Position numbers and translations under genes: made by a program. Below the pieces are notes generated by a model. The model made no database searches. It was not told the origin of the DNA and saw only the letters and a program-made list of their open reading frames with translations. This document shows positions 1 through 6,876 of a DNA stretch of 64,000 nucleotides, piece after piece; the stretch's first letter is position 1, and the number at the start of each line of letters is the position of its first letter. Source of the DNA: Streptomyces sulphureus DSM 40104 (GTDB lineage: Bacteria > Actinomycetota > Actinomycetes > Streptomycetales > Streptomycetaceae); the NCBI RefSeq assembly GCF_000381025.1, contig NZ_KB905827.1, positions 61,596-125,595 of the forward strand. The letters are read 5' to 3'.

Positions 1-1
1 A

Positions 2-64
2 CACCTCCGCGTCCCTGCCGCGGTCGCCGGTCTCGCCGCGTCCCTCTGGCGGGTGGCCACATGA
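2..64 (+). CDS. C-terminal tail of an unrecognised protein (partial)
   Basis: An open frame enters from the left edge, encodes about 20 residues of Ala/Val-rich sequence and stops at TGA 62-64. A hairpin follows five bases later, which fits the end of a rightward gene. Too little sequence remains to name a family, and the frame could be chance. Confidence 0.3.
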   Translation, partial: HLRVPAAVAGLAASLWRVAT

Positions 65-68
65 CAAT

Positions 69-102
69 GCCCCCCGCACCGGCGCGATGCCGGGGCGGGG
101 GC
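69..102 (+). terminator. Hairpin terminator after the left-edge frame
   Basis: A GC-rich inverted repeat with arms at 70-83 and 89-102 has one mismatch in 14 pairs and is followed by a T-containing stretch. It lies just after the stop of the truncated left-edge frame. Two shorter GC hairpins follow (about 115-130 and 168-190). Confidence 0.5.
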
Positions 103-281
103 TTGTCGTCGTTTCCCCGTGCATGCGGGGCACATACCGGGTCAGGGCGCTTCAAGCTCCCGACGGGCCGTCCCCGCGACGCGGGGGCGGTTAGACGGGA
201 GTCGGTGGCACGACGTCGCGTCTACACGGCATCGCAGGATGGAGGCTCACGAGCAGCGGCTCGCCGCGCTCGAACGCCCCC

Positions 282-302
282 GCCCCGGCGCAATGCCGGG
301 GC
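282..302 (-). terminator. Hairpin terminator downstream of the DUF397 gene
   Basis: The arms GCCCCGGC (282-289) and GCCGGGGC (295-302) form a perfect 8-bp stem with a 5-nt loop. It sits 20 bases past the stop of the leftward DUF397 gene and is the natural end of the XRE-DUF397 transcript. Confidence 0.55.
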
Positions 303-322
303 GAGACCTCTACCACCTGCGG

Positions 323-544
323 TCAGGGCAGCAGGTTCTTCTGTCCCGCCCGAACGCTCTGCGTGAACAGGTCGTAATCCGTACGGGACACGATCAGCAC
401 CTGCGCCTCCGGGTCCCCCACATCCTTGGAGTCACGCAGGGCAACGACCCCATCAACGAACGCGACCTCTAGGCAGTTGTTGCCGCCGTCAGAGAGGGCG
501 GACTTGCTCCAGTGAGCGTTCGAGAGGTCGACCTTCTTGTTCAT
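323..544 (-). CDS. DUF397 domain protein (73 aa)
   Basis: The protein has the full DUF397 pattern: a W.KS start, an NNCLEVA segment, an RDSKD motif and a Phe/Val-rich end. It is one domain with no extension. Its ATG directly abuts the TAG of the upstream XRE gene, so the two are surely co-translated. In Streptomyces such pairs, typified by BldB/WhiJ-like systems, are thought to work as a DNA-binding protein plus small antagonist or co-factor; that role here is inference. The short size and pairing leave little doubt about the family, but the target genes are unknown. The divergent small-gene cassette is the nearest candidate. Confidence 0.9.
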   Translation of the reverse strand: MNKKVDLSNAHWSKSALSDGGNNCLEVAFVDGVVALRDSKDVGDPEAQVLIVSRTDYDLFTQSVRAGQKNLLP

Positions 545-1411
545 CTAGCATTCCTTGATCAGTTCGTGGATGAAGCGACGAGTCGCCTGCACATCGAGTG
601 CGTCATCCTGGAGGCTCTCGAACGCAGATCGGTACCGGTCTACATCGCCATCGTCCTCCAGGTACACGGACGTTGTCAGCGCCTCTACCACGGCGACCGG
701 CGGCCCCGCGTCGAAGTGTAGAAGACGGAAGGACCCATCAGTACCGGCATGAGCACCCACTGCCGACGGCAACACCTGTATGGCGATGCTGCTTCGCTCC
801 TCCGAGACGTCCAGAAGGTGTTGGAGTTGAGCCCTCATGACGTCTGCTCCTGCCACTGTTCTCCGTAGAGCCGCCTCGTCAAGGATGACGCAGAAGTCGA
901 GCGGGTTGTCGCGGAACAGGGCGCTCTGTCGCGCCATCCGCAAGTCCACGAACCGGTCAACTTCCCGTTTCGTGGACCAAGCTTGGCTGCGCTCCACGAT
1001 CGACGCCGCGTACTCCCTGGTCTGGAGCAAACCGGGCACGATCTGGGCCAGGTAGGTCTCTGCCTTTGAGGCCATTCCCTCAAGGGCCAAGTACTCCTCG
1101 AACCCGTGAGTCTGGATGGCTTCCTTGTACTCATCGATCAGTGTCGTCCGCCGGCTCGACGCCGCGAGCGTGGCCATGGCCTTCATCCTGGCCCTGGTCC
1201 GCTCGTCCTCCACGCCGTAGACCTGAAGGAACGCAGTTAGCCCGAGCCCTGACACTCGCTGCTTGCCGTTCTCAATCTTGCTGAGCGGTGGCTTCCCGCT
1301 CAGCCCGAGGCGTTCGGCCGCCTCTTCCATGTTCAGTCCGGAGCGCAGACGCAGCGACCTCAGCGCCGAGCCGAGCCTCCTGCGATGCACGTTGGGTCTG
1401 GCTTCCACCAC
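545..1411 (-). CDS. XRE-family regulator with DUF5753 domain (288 aa)
   Basis: Residues about 14-70 form a lambda-repressor-like helix-turn-helix (LRSLRLRSGLNMEEAAERLG, then LSKIENGKQ). Residues about 105-283 match DUF5753, with the typical YLAQIVPGLLQT and R.ARQ segments. This WhiJ-like architecture is common in Streptomyces and usually paired with DUF397, as here. The GTG at 1411 is preceded by GGAGG at a 7-nt distance, and a second GTG follows at once. It probably represses its own promoter and perhaps the divergent cassette; palindromic DNA lies between them. The ligand, if any, is unknown. Confidence 0.92.
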   Translation of the reverse strand: MVEARPNVHRRRLGSALRSLRLRSGLNMEEAAERLGLSGKPPLSKIENGKQRVSGLGLTAFLQVYGVEDERTRARMKAMATLAASSRRTTLIDEYKEAIQTHGFEEYLALEGMASKAETYLAQIVPGLLQTREYAASIVERSQAWSTKREVDRFVDLRMARQSALFRDNPLDFCVILDEAALRRTVAGADVMRAQLQHLLDVSEERSSIAIQVLPSAVGAHAGTDGSFRLLHFDAGPPVAVVEALTTSVYLEDDGDVDRYRSAFESLQDDALDVQATRRFIHELIKEC

Positions 1412-1477
1412 AAGCTCACCTCCCGGTCGCGCAGCGTACCGTGACCCCCGTCGGCATATGCCAGTTTCGACAATAGC

Positions 1478-1517
1478 AACGTTTCTGGTGCCACTTCGTC
1501 TTGTGCGAAACGTTTCT
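1478..1517. promoter_or_regulatory. Candidate operator: paired AACGTTTCT repeats
   Basis: AACGTTTCT occurs twice as a direct repeat (1478-1486 and 1509-1517), 31 bp apart or about three helical turns. The second copy is embedded in the perfect palindrome GAAACGTTTC (1507-1516). The site lies between the leftward XRE gene and the rightward small-gene cassette and is a good candidate for XRE binding. This is inferred from symmetry and position only. Confidence 0.45.
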
Positions 1518-1652
1518 AATGGCCCATCGTTGTCTTTGTGAGCAACAACTGCCGTTGGTCAATGGATAGTTGCTCTCCTGCGCTGATGGCTCCTCAGGTG
1601 CAGAGTCACGGTGACAGCAGGAGAGAATCCCCAGCCTGCAAGGTGATGCAGC

Positions 1653-1892
1653 ATGCCCAACTCCACGTACCGACTGCGCCGATACGCCATAGTCCGTGAC
1701 GAGGAACCGGACGCCGAACGGCACTCGTACGCGATGCAGTGCGCCGTCTGTTCCGAGACCGGCCCACCGGGCCCCGATGCCGCCGTGGCGCACGACTGGG
1801 TCCCCGCCCATCTCCGCGCGCACCCCGAGCACTTGACGTACCGCGAACACATCACACGCGCCTACCGCGCGATCCCCGGGGACTGGCTGTGA
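1653..1892 (+). CDS. DUF7848-type small protein (79 aa), cassette copy 1
   Basis: The protein carries the EEPDAE acidic motif, a CAVCSETG Cys pair, a mid HDW segment and the ending PEHLTYREHITRAYRA. I recall this pattern as the DUF7848 family, found near XRE/DUF397 genes in Streptomyces; no function is known. The Cys pair and His residues suggest metal binding (inference). ATG 1653 has AAGGTG upstream. Its stop overlaps the GTG of the next gene as GTGA, starting a coupled run of four small genes. A second, internally deleted copy exists at 27532-27813. Confidence 0.75.
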   Translation: MPNSTYRLRRYAIVRDEEPDAERHSYAMQCAVCSETGPPGPDAAVAHDWVPAHLRAHPEHLTYREHITRAYRAIPGDWL

Positions 1893-2017
1893 ACCGGGCC
1901 GCGCGCGCCGCGAGCCGCCGCATCGGAGCCTGCGCAGGCCCCCTCTACCTCTCCGCCATCGCCAGTGGAATCGGCTTCGTGCTGTATGCCGCCTGGCTCA
2001 TCCGCCCGGGAGCCTGA
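1889..2017 (+). CDS. Single-helix membrane protein (42 aa), cassette copy 1
   Basis: A GTG start overlaps the previous stop (GTGA). The product has a basic N-terminus (about 12 residues with four Arg) and one hydrophobic helix at about 17-37, ending AAWLIRPGA. The topology should be N-terminus inside. A close relative of the same 42-aa length, with the shared core GIGFVLYAAWL, is encoded at 27810-27938 in the same gene order. That conservation argues it is a real gene although very short. Function unknown. Confidence 0.7.
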   Translation: MNRAARAASRRIGACAGPLYLSAIASGIGFVLYAAWLIRPGA

Positions 2018-2018
2018 C

Positions 2019-2135
2019 GTGCCCGAAACCCCCAAGCCGCCGCCGGAGCCGAAGGCTCCGCCGTGCCGGCACAACGGTGCGCTCACGTCCGACGGCAAGC
2101 GGTGCGCGCAGTGCGGGTGCCGTCTCTACCTCTAG
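2019..2135 (+). CDS. Cys/His-rich 38-aa peptide, cassette copy 1
   Basis: GTG starts one base after the previous stop. A Pro/Lys-rich N-terminus is followed by CRHNGALTSDGKRCAQCGC, an arrangement of CxH and CxxCxC that could hold one zinc ion. The ending is RLYL. The paralogue at 27940-28065 keeps CRH, LT.DGKRC, the CxxC and the final IYL, so the Cys/His pattern is under selection in both copies. Function is unknown; a mini zinc ribbon is inference. Confidence 0.65.
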   Translation: MPETPKPPPEPKAPPCRHNGALTSDGKRCAQCGCRLYL

Positions 2136-2145
2136 GAACCCCGCC

Positions 2146-2367
2146 ATGATCCGCACCGGCTGGTACGAACTCCCCGGCGGCCTCGGCCCGTTCGACCTCA
2201 AACGCGGCGACCGCGTCCTGCACGGCGGCCGTTGGGCCACCATCGTCGACCTCTACTCCCCCGGCAGCTCGGGCCGAGGCCGCGTCCTCCACCTCGACGA
2301 CGGCCGCTACTACCTGCTGCGTCCCGGCGAGCGGCTGCCCTGCGGCCGCCGAGCCGGCCACGGCTGA
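2146..2367 (+). CDS. Conserved 73-aa protein, cassette copy 1
   Basis: The start is MIRTGWYELPGG and the middle is rich in short beta-prone segments with Gly turns (RGDRVLHGGRW, GRGRVLHLDDG), suggesting a small barrel. It has no signal peptide. The paralogue at 28075-28296 has the same length and is identical at about 58 of 73 positions by eye; the differences cluster in the last 25 residues. It is the last gene before a strong terminator in both copies. Family and function not recognised. Confidence 0.75.
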   Translation: MIRTGWYELPGGLGPFDLKRGDRVLHGGRWATIVDLYSPGSSGRGRVLHLDDGRYYLLRPGERLPCGRRAGHG

Positions 2368-2372
2368 AGACT

Positions 2373-2413
2373 CCGCTCGGGCCCGGTGACGACCCCACCC
2401 CGGGCCCGAGCGG
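2373..2413 (+). terminator. Perfect 14-bp hairpin ending cassette copy 1
   Basis: CCGCTCGGGCCCGG (2373-2386) pairs perfectly with CCGGGCCCGAGCGG (2400-2413) across a 13-nt loop. The same arms recur at 28301-28340 after the second cassette, with a different loop, so the terminator travels with the cassette. Confidence 0.8.
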
Positions 2414-2474
2414 ACACCACCCCGCCCGTCAGAGGGGCGGACGGGAAATGAGTCCAACGGTGAAGGGAAACCGC

Positions 2475-2738
2475 ATGACAGCACAGACCATCGAAGCGAC
2501 GTCGCCGGAAGCACAGCCGCTCCGGCCGTTCGGCCTCACCAAGGCCGTACCGGTCACCGCGCCCGACACCGCGACGACGGCGCCCGTCCTCACGCTCTGC
2601 CCTGAGCGGCAGATCAGCGTCACCGAGGACGGCATCCCGTTCATACACGAGCCCTCCATGGCGTCCGAGTTCATGACCAAGCAGCAGACCCGCGAAGACA
2701 GCCAACTCGACGAGAGCACCGACAACGACAAGGACTGA
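2475..2738 (+). CDS. tgmA: Graspetide precursor peptide (ATP-grasp-modified RiPP, 87 aa)
   Basis: The protein has the family hallmark RPFGLTKA at residues 17-24 and a 35-residue C-terminus rich in Thr/Ser/Lys and Asp/Glu, the side chains joined as omega-esters or omega-amides in graspetides. It lies directly upstream of the ATP-grasp ligase and the methyltransferase, in the order known for SAV_5884-type loci. The only Asp-Gly pair is Asp52-Gly53 in VTEDGIPF, a chemically favoured aspartimide site, though this stretch may instead belong to the leader. ATG 2475 has AAGGGA about 7 nt upstream; ATG 2448 is an alternative start. Confidence 0.85.
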   Translation: MTAQTIEATSPEAQPLRPFGLTKAVPVTAPDTATTAPVLTLCPERQISVTEDGIPFIHEPSMASEFMTKQQTREDSQLDESTDNDKD

Positions 2739-2768
2739 CCACTACACCTGTAAGGGAGTGATCACCCA

Positions 2769-3734
2769 ATGACGGTCCTGGTGCTGACTCGCGCGTCCGA
2801 CGCGACGTCCGACCTCGTCATCTCGGAGCTGTCCGACCGAGGGGTGCCCGTACACCGGCTCGATCACAGCGACTTCCCCGACCGCCTCACCGTGGGCGCA
2901 CACATCGACCCCGAGGCGCGCGGCTGGTCGGGCATCGTGCGCGGTCAGCACCGGGACCTGTCACTCGATGAGGTCCGCGCCGTCTACTACCGGCGCCCCT
3001 CCCCGCCCCGAACGCATCCCGACTTGACCGAGGCAGACGCCCGGTGGGCCGCGTCCGAAGCGCGCGCAGGGTTCGGCGGCCTGCTCGCCGCGCTCGACTG
3101 CCTGTGGGTGAACCACCCCAGCCGCAACGCACATGCCGAGATCAAGCCCGTTGCTCTGGCCGCCGCCCGCCGCTGCGGCCTGGACGTACCCCGCACCCTC
3201 ATCACCAACGATCCTGCCGACGCACGCGAGTTCGTCGATTCGCTTCCCGGCAGGGTCGCCGCGTACAAGGGGCTCGGACCCGGCGGTCCCCTCGGTGACG
3301 ACGCCGACGCGCACGCACTGTGGACTACGCAGGTACGGGCCGACGAGATCAACGACACGGTGAGCCTCACAGCTCACCAGTTCCAACAGTGGATACCCAA
3401 AGCCTACGAAGTACGGTTGACCGCCGTCGGCCGCCAGCTCTTCGCGGCGGAAATCCATGCAGGATCAGACGCCGCCCGCGTGGACTTCCGCACGGACTAC
3501 GACAGCCTCACCTACCGCCCGTGCGACGTCCCCGGATCGATCGCCGCCGGAATGAACGCTCTACTCGACGACCTTCAACTCCGCTACGCCGCGTGCGACT
3601 TCCTCGTTAGCCAGGATGACGGGCGCTGGTACCTCGTCGACGTCAACCCGAACGGCCAGTGGGCTTTCATACCCGAACTCCGCGCCCCCATCACGCACGC
3701 ACTCGCCGCTCTCCTCGGAGGACACCGCCCATGA
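2769..3734 (+). CDS. tgmB: ATP-grasp peptide maturase (graspetide ligase, 321 aa)
   Basis: Length and layout fit the ATP-grasp ribosomal peptide maturases (SAV_5884 type). Visible motifs are the nucleotide-binding Lys167 in YKGLG, the QQWIPKAYEVRLT strand, and the metal-binding DVNPNGQW at residues 291-298. These enzymes phosphorylate Asp/Glu side chains of the precursor and join them to Ser/Thr or Lys, making macrocycles. The gene follows the precursor by 30 bp and overlaps the methyltransferase by ATGA, so all three form one operon. ATG 2769 has GGGAG about 10 nt upstream. Confidence 0.92.
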   Translation: MTVLVLTRASDATSDLVISELSDRGVPVHRLDHSDFPDRLTVGAHIDPEARGWSGIVRGQHRDLSLDEVRAVYYRRPSPPRTHPDLTEADARWAASEARAGFGGLLAALDCLWVNHPSRNAHAEIKPVALAAARRCGLDVPRTLITNDPADAREFVDSLPGRVAAYKGLGPGGPLGDDADAHALWTTQVRADEINDTVSLTAHQFQQWIPKAYEVRLTAVGRQLFAAEIHAGSDAARVDFRTDYDSLTYRPCDVPGSIAAGMNALLDDLQLRYAACDFLVSQDDGRWYLVDVNPNGQWAFIPELRAPITHALAALLGGHRP

Positions 3735-4849
3735 CCACTACCGCCACCTCGGCCGAAGAGTTGCGCCACCGCATGGTCGAACAACTCGCCCGCGAAGGCG
3801 CGTTGCACTCCTCCGAGTGGCGCGCAGCCTTCGACGCCGTACCTCGCGAGCGGTTCGTACACGGCTTCACCCGCCGCACCGAGCGCGGACTCGTCACCTA
3901 CGATCAGGACGACCCCGGCTACCTCGAAGCCGTGTACGCGGACGATTCGCTGAACACGCAGTACGACGAGCACGGCACCGCCACGAGTTCATCAAGCCAA
4001 CCGACAGTGATGGCACACATGGTGGAAGCCCTCGCACCGGCCAGCGACACCCTTCCCGTGCTCGACCTCGGCACCGGGCCCGGGTACAACGCGGCCCTGC
4101 TCAGCCACCGCTACGGAAGCGCCCGCGTCGTCTCCCGCGATGTCGATCCCGCGCTCGTCAGCGCCGCAGACGATCACCTCGCCGCTGCCGGATACGCGCC
4201 GACTCTCAGCGTGGGCGACGGCGCCGAAGGGTGCCCGGACCACGCCCCCTACGGCGCGCTGATCGCCACCTACGGGACCGGACGCATCCCCGACGCGTGG
4301 CGCGCCCAAGTCGCCCGCGGCGGCAACATCGTCGCCGCCCTCGGATACGGCCTGATCTCCCTCACGATCGGCGAACACGCCCGCGCCACCGGCCACTTCC
4401 TCCCCATCCTCGCGGCCTTCATGAAGGCCCGTACCGGCCCGGACGTCGCCCCGACCCCCGCGCGTGGTTACGCCGGAACGCTCGCCACCGCGGAGGGGCA
4501 CACGCGCGAGATCGAACTCCCCGCCAAACCCGACGAGAGGATGCCCAGCTTTCTCGGCTCCCTGGCACACCCCGACGTCCTCGACCTGTCCATGCTCATC
4601 GAGGGGCAGACGAGGTACGGCCTCATCCACCCCAACACCCGCTCATGGGCCCGCATCACCCCCAACACAGACGGCACGGCACGCCTCGACCACGGCGGCC
4701 CCCGCAACCTATGGACGGAACGCGCCCCGCTACTCGAAGCGTGGCGCGCGGCAGGCGGGCCGAACGCCGACGCCTACCGCCTCACCGTCCACCCGGACGG
4801 CACCCACGAACTCCACCTCGGCGAACAGACATGGCCGCTCCCGTCGTAA
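3731..4849 (+). CDS. tgmC: PIMT-like methyltransferase of the graspetide cluster (372 aa)
   Basis: The SAM-binding motif I is LDLGTGPGYNAALL (residues 111-124), preceded by the PIMT-type TSSSSQPTVMAHMVEAL segment. A 150-residue C-terminal extension beyond a normal protein-isoaspartyl methyltransferase is typical of the grasp-associated group. In fuscimiditide and amycolimiditide, homologous enzymes methylate an Asp of the cyclised peptide, and the ester closes to a stable aspartimide. The same chemistry is inferred here. Start ATG 3731 overlaps the ligase stop. The acidic residue usually seen after motif I falls in VSRDVDP. Confidence 0.88.
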   Translation: MTTTATSAEELRHRMVEQLAREGALHSSEWRAAFDAVPRERFVHGFTRRTERGLVTYDQDDPGYLEAVYADDSLNTQYDEHGTATSSSSQPTVMAHMVEALAPASDTLPVLDLGTGPGYNAALLSHRYGSARVVSRDVDPALVSAADDHLAAAGYAPTLSVGDGAEGCPDHAPYGALIATYGTGRIPDAWRAQVARGGNIVAALGYGLISLTIGEHARATGHFLPILAAFMKARTGPDVAPTPARGYAGTLATAEGHTREIELPAKPDERMPSFLGSLAHPDVLDLSMLIEGQTRYGLIHPNTRSWARITPNTDGTARLDHGGPRNLWTERAPLLEAWRAAGGPNADAYRLTVHPDGTHELHLGEQTWPLPS

Positions 4850-4900
4850 CCGCCACCCCACGCAAGACTCAACGTAGACCGGGCGGCCCCAGAACGCTCA

Positions 4901-4927
4901 TGTGACCGCTCCCCGTTGGCGGTCACA
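4901..4927 (+). terminator. Terminator of the graspetide operon
   Basis: TGTGACCGC (4901-4909) and GCGGTCACA (4919-4927) form a perfect 9-bp stem. The rest of the 308-bp gap up to 5157 holds no gene that I can see and presumably the promoter of the next gene. Confidence 0.7.
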
Positions 4928-5157
4928 GGGGCTTCGCCAGGCGTGTCCCAACCCACCGCCGTAGGCGCCGCCGGGACGATTTCGCCCCCGCCGAGCGAGC
5001 ACGGTAAGTATCCGACCGGAGCCACGCCACACTTCCGTTCCCACGTGTGGCACCGCCCTCCTCGGGCACCCGGGGCGGTGGACGGCTGCGTACGCACGGC
5101 TCGGCGCTGTCGCGCAGCCGCCTGACGCCGGTAGTCGAGCAGTCTGTCGAGGGCGAC

Positions 5158-6180
5158 ATGAAGATCGTGGCTCTGCTGTACCCGGAAGAACCGCACGCCC
5201 GCACCGACTCGGGGGTGCTCGCCAGCGCGGAGCGCGTACTGGACCTGCGCGACTGGTTGGAGCGCGAAGGCCACACCGTCGTGGGGACCACCGACACGGG
5301 CGAGGGGCTCGACGAGGAGCTGGCCGACGCCGATGTGCTGATCACGACGCCGTTCTGGCCCGCTTACATGGACGACGCACGGTTCGCCGAGGCGCCGCAG
5401 CTCAAGCTGGTGATCACCGCGGGGATCGGCTCGGACCACATCGACCGCGACGCGGCGAAGCGTCACGGGGTCTCCGTCGCGGAGGTGACGGGGAGCAACG
5501 TGGTGAGCGTCGCTGAGCACAACGTCATGCAGATCCTTCTGCTGGTGCGGGACTTCCTCCCGGGACACCGGCAGGTGGAGGAGGGGCGCTGGGACGTCGC
5601 CGACGCGGTGCGGTCCTCGCACGACCTGGAGGGCAAGACCGTCGGCCTCGTCGGGCTCGGCGCCATCGGAGGCCGAACCGCCCTGCGGCTCAAGGGTTTC
5701 GACGTCCGCATGCTCTACCACACGCGCCACCGGCGCTCCCCCGCCGAAGAGGAGACGCTCGGCGTGAAGTACGCGCGCCTCGACGACCTCGTCGCCGAGT
5801 CCGACGTCGTCTGCCTTGCGCTGCCGCTCAGTTCGGAGAGCCGGAGCCTCTTCGGCCGGGAGCGGATCGCGGCGATGAAGCCGGGCAGTTGGCTCGTCAA
5901 CACCGCGCGGGGTGCGCTCGTCGACACCGACGCGCTCGTGGAGGCGCTGGAGAGCGGGCACCTCGCCGGCTACGCGGGCGACACCTGGTATCCGCAGCCC
6001 GCGCCGGTCGACCATCCCTGGCGGACGATGCCGCGGCAGGCGATGACGATCCACACCTCCGGGATGAGCCTGGAGGCACAGGAGCGGATCGCGGCCGGCG
6101 TCCGGGAGATCCTCGGCGCCTACCTCGCCGGCGACCCGCTGCCGGAGGACTACCTGCTCACGGACGGTTCCGGCGGGTGA
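5158..6180 (+). CDS. NAD(P)-dependent formate dehydrogenase-like D-2-hydroxyacid dehydrogenase (340 aa)
   Basis: It resembles metal-free formate dehydrogenases rather than generic D-2-hydroxyacid dehydrogenases. The active-site set is intact: PFWPAY, ITAGIGSDH, Asn114, Arg251 in NTARG, Gln280 in YPQPAP and His299 in IHTSG. The Rossmann motif is GLGAIG. At the end of the second beta strand, where classical FDH has Asp (YTDRHR), this protein has Thr189 (YHTRHR), which may relax the preference for NAD+ (inference). It would oxidise formate to CO2 in the cytosol. ATG 5158 has GAGGG seven bases upstream. The gene stands alone, convergent with the TetR gene. Confidence 0.8.
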   Translation: MKIVALLYPEEPHARTDSGVLASAERVLDLRDWLEREGHTVVGTTDTGEGLDEELADADVLITTPFWPAYMDDARFAEAPQLKLVITAGIGSDHIDRDAAKRHGVSVAEVTGSNVVSVAEHNVMQILLLVRDFLPGHRQVEEGRWDVADAVRSSHDLEGKTVGLVGLGAIGGRTALRLKGFDVRMLYHTRHRRSPAEEETLGVKYARLDDLVAESDVVCLALPLSSESRSLFGRERIAAMKPGSWLVNTARGALVDTDALVEALESGHLAGYAGDTWYPQPAPVDHPWRTMPRQAMTIHTSGMSLEAQERIAAGVREILGAYLAGDPLPEDYLLTDGSGG

Positions 6181-6328
6181 CGAGCCCGCCCGTCCGTCGC
6201 CTTGCCGCGGGTCCGCGCCGCTCCCGTCGGGAGGCCGGGGGCAAGCGCCAGCGGGCGTCGAGGGGTCACGGCGGACCCGGGCCGGAAGCGCCCAACGGGC
6301 TCCGGGTCCCGGGAACGGGGCGCCGGCC

Positions 6329-6868
6329 TCAACCAGTGAGCCGCCGGACCGCCTCCAGGGTCAGCTCGCGCGTGTGCGGTTCTGTGTCCAGGGCGCGGTG
6401 GATCGACAAGCCCTCGATGAGCGCGTCGAGTTGGCGTGCCGTTGCGGGGTCGAAATGCCGCTCGAGCGAGGTGCGGCTGCGCTGCATCCAGGCGCGGGTC
6501 AGCTCGCGGTAGACGGGTTCGCGTGCGGCGAGGGTGTAGAGCTCGTGGGTGAGGACGAGTTCGCGTCTGCTGGCGTCGGAGAGGCGGTGGACGAGATCGG
6601 CCACGGCCTCCCGCGCCTCGGCCGGCGTCGCGGCCGCATCGAGGTACTCCTCGAAGACCTCCGAAATCCCCTGCGCGAAGCGGCCGAACGCCTCGCGGAG
6701 CAGCTCCTCCCTGCTGGCGAAGTGGTAGGTCATCGAGCCGAGCGGCACCCCTGCCCGCGCCGCCACCTTGCGGTGCGAGGTGCCTGCGACCCCGGACTCG
6801 GCGATGAGGTCGAGCGCCGCACCGATGATGCGGTCCCTGCGCTCCGGGTCGTTGCGTCCGGTGGCCAC
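6329..6868 (-). CDS. TetR-family regulator (179 aa)
   Basis: The N-terminal helix-turn-helix is clear: RDRIIGAALDLIAESG, then HRKVAARAGVPLGSMTYHF. The C-terminal ligand domain is of the common TetR_C type. GTG 6868 is preceded by AGGAGG at about 5 nt. It lies 8 bp after the stop of the sugar acetyltransferase gene and is co-transcribed with it. The palindromes between that gene and the divergent MFS gene are its likely binding sites, giving control of both transcripts (inference). Confidence 0.88.
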   Translation of the reverse strand: MATGRNDPERRDRIIGAALDLIAESGVAGTSHRKVAARAGVPLGSMTYHFASREELLREAFGRFAQGISEVFEEYLDAAATPAEAREAVADLVHRLSDASRRELVLTHELYTLAAREPVYRELTRAWMQRSRTSLERHFDPATARQLDALIEGLSIHRALDTEPHTRELTLEAVRRLTG

Positions 6869-6876
6869 GGCGCCTC

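Noticed and set aside
61..302. Four GC hairpins (about 69-102, 115-130, 168-190, 282-302) that resemble degenerate type I-E CRISPR repeats
   Set aside because: The spacing between centres is irregular (about 36, 57 and 113 bp), the sequences outside the stems do not match, and no cas gene is visible. Two are better explained as terminators.
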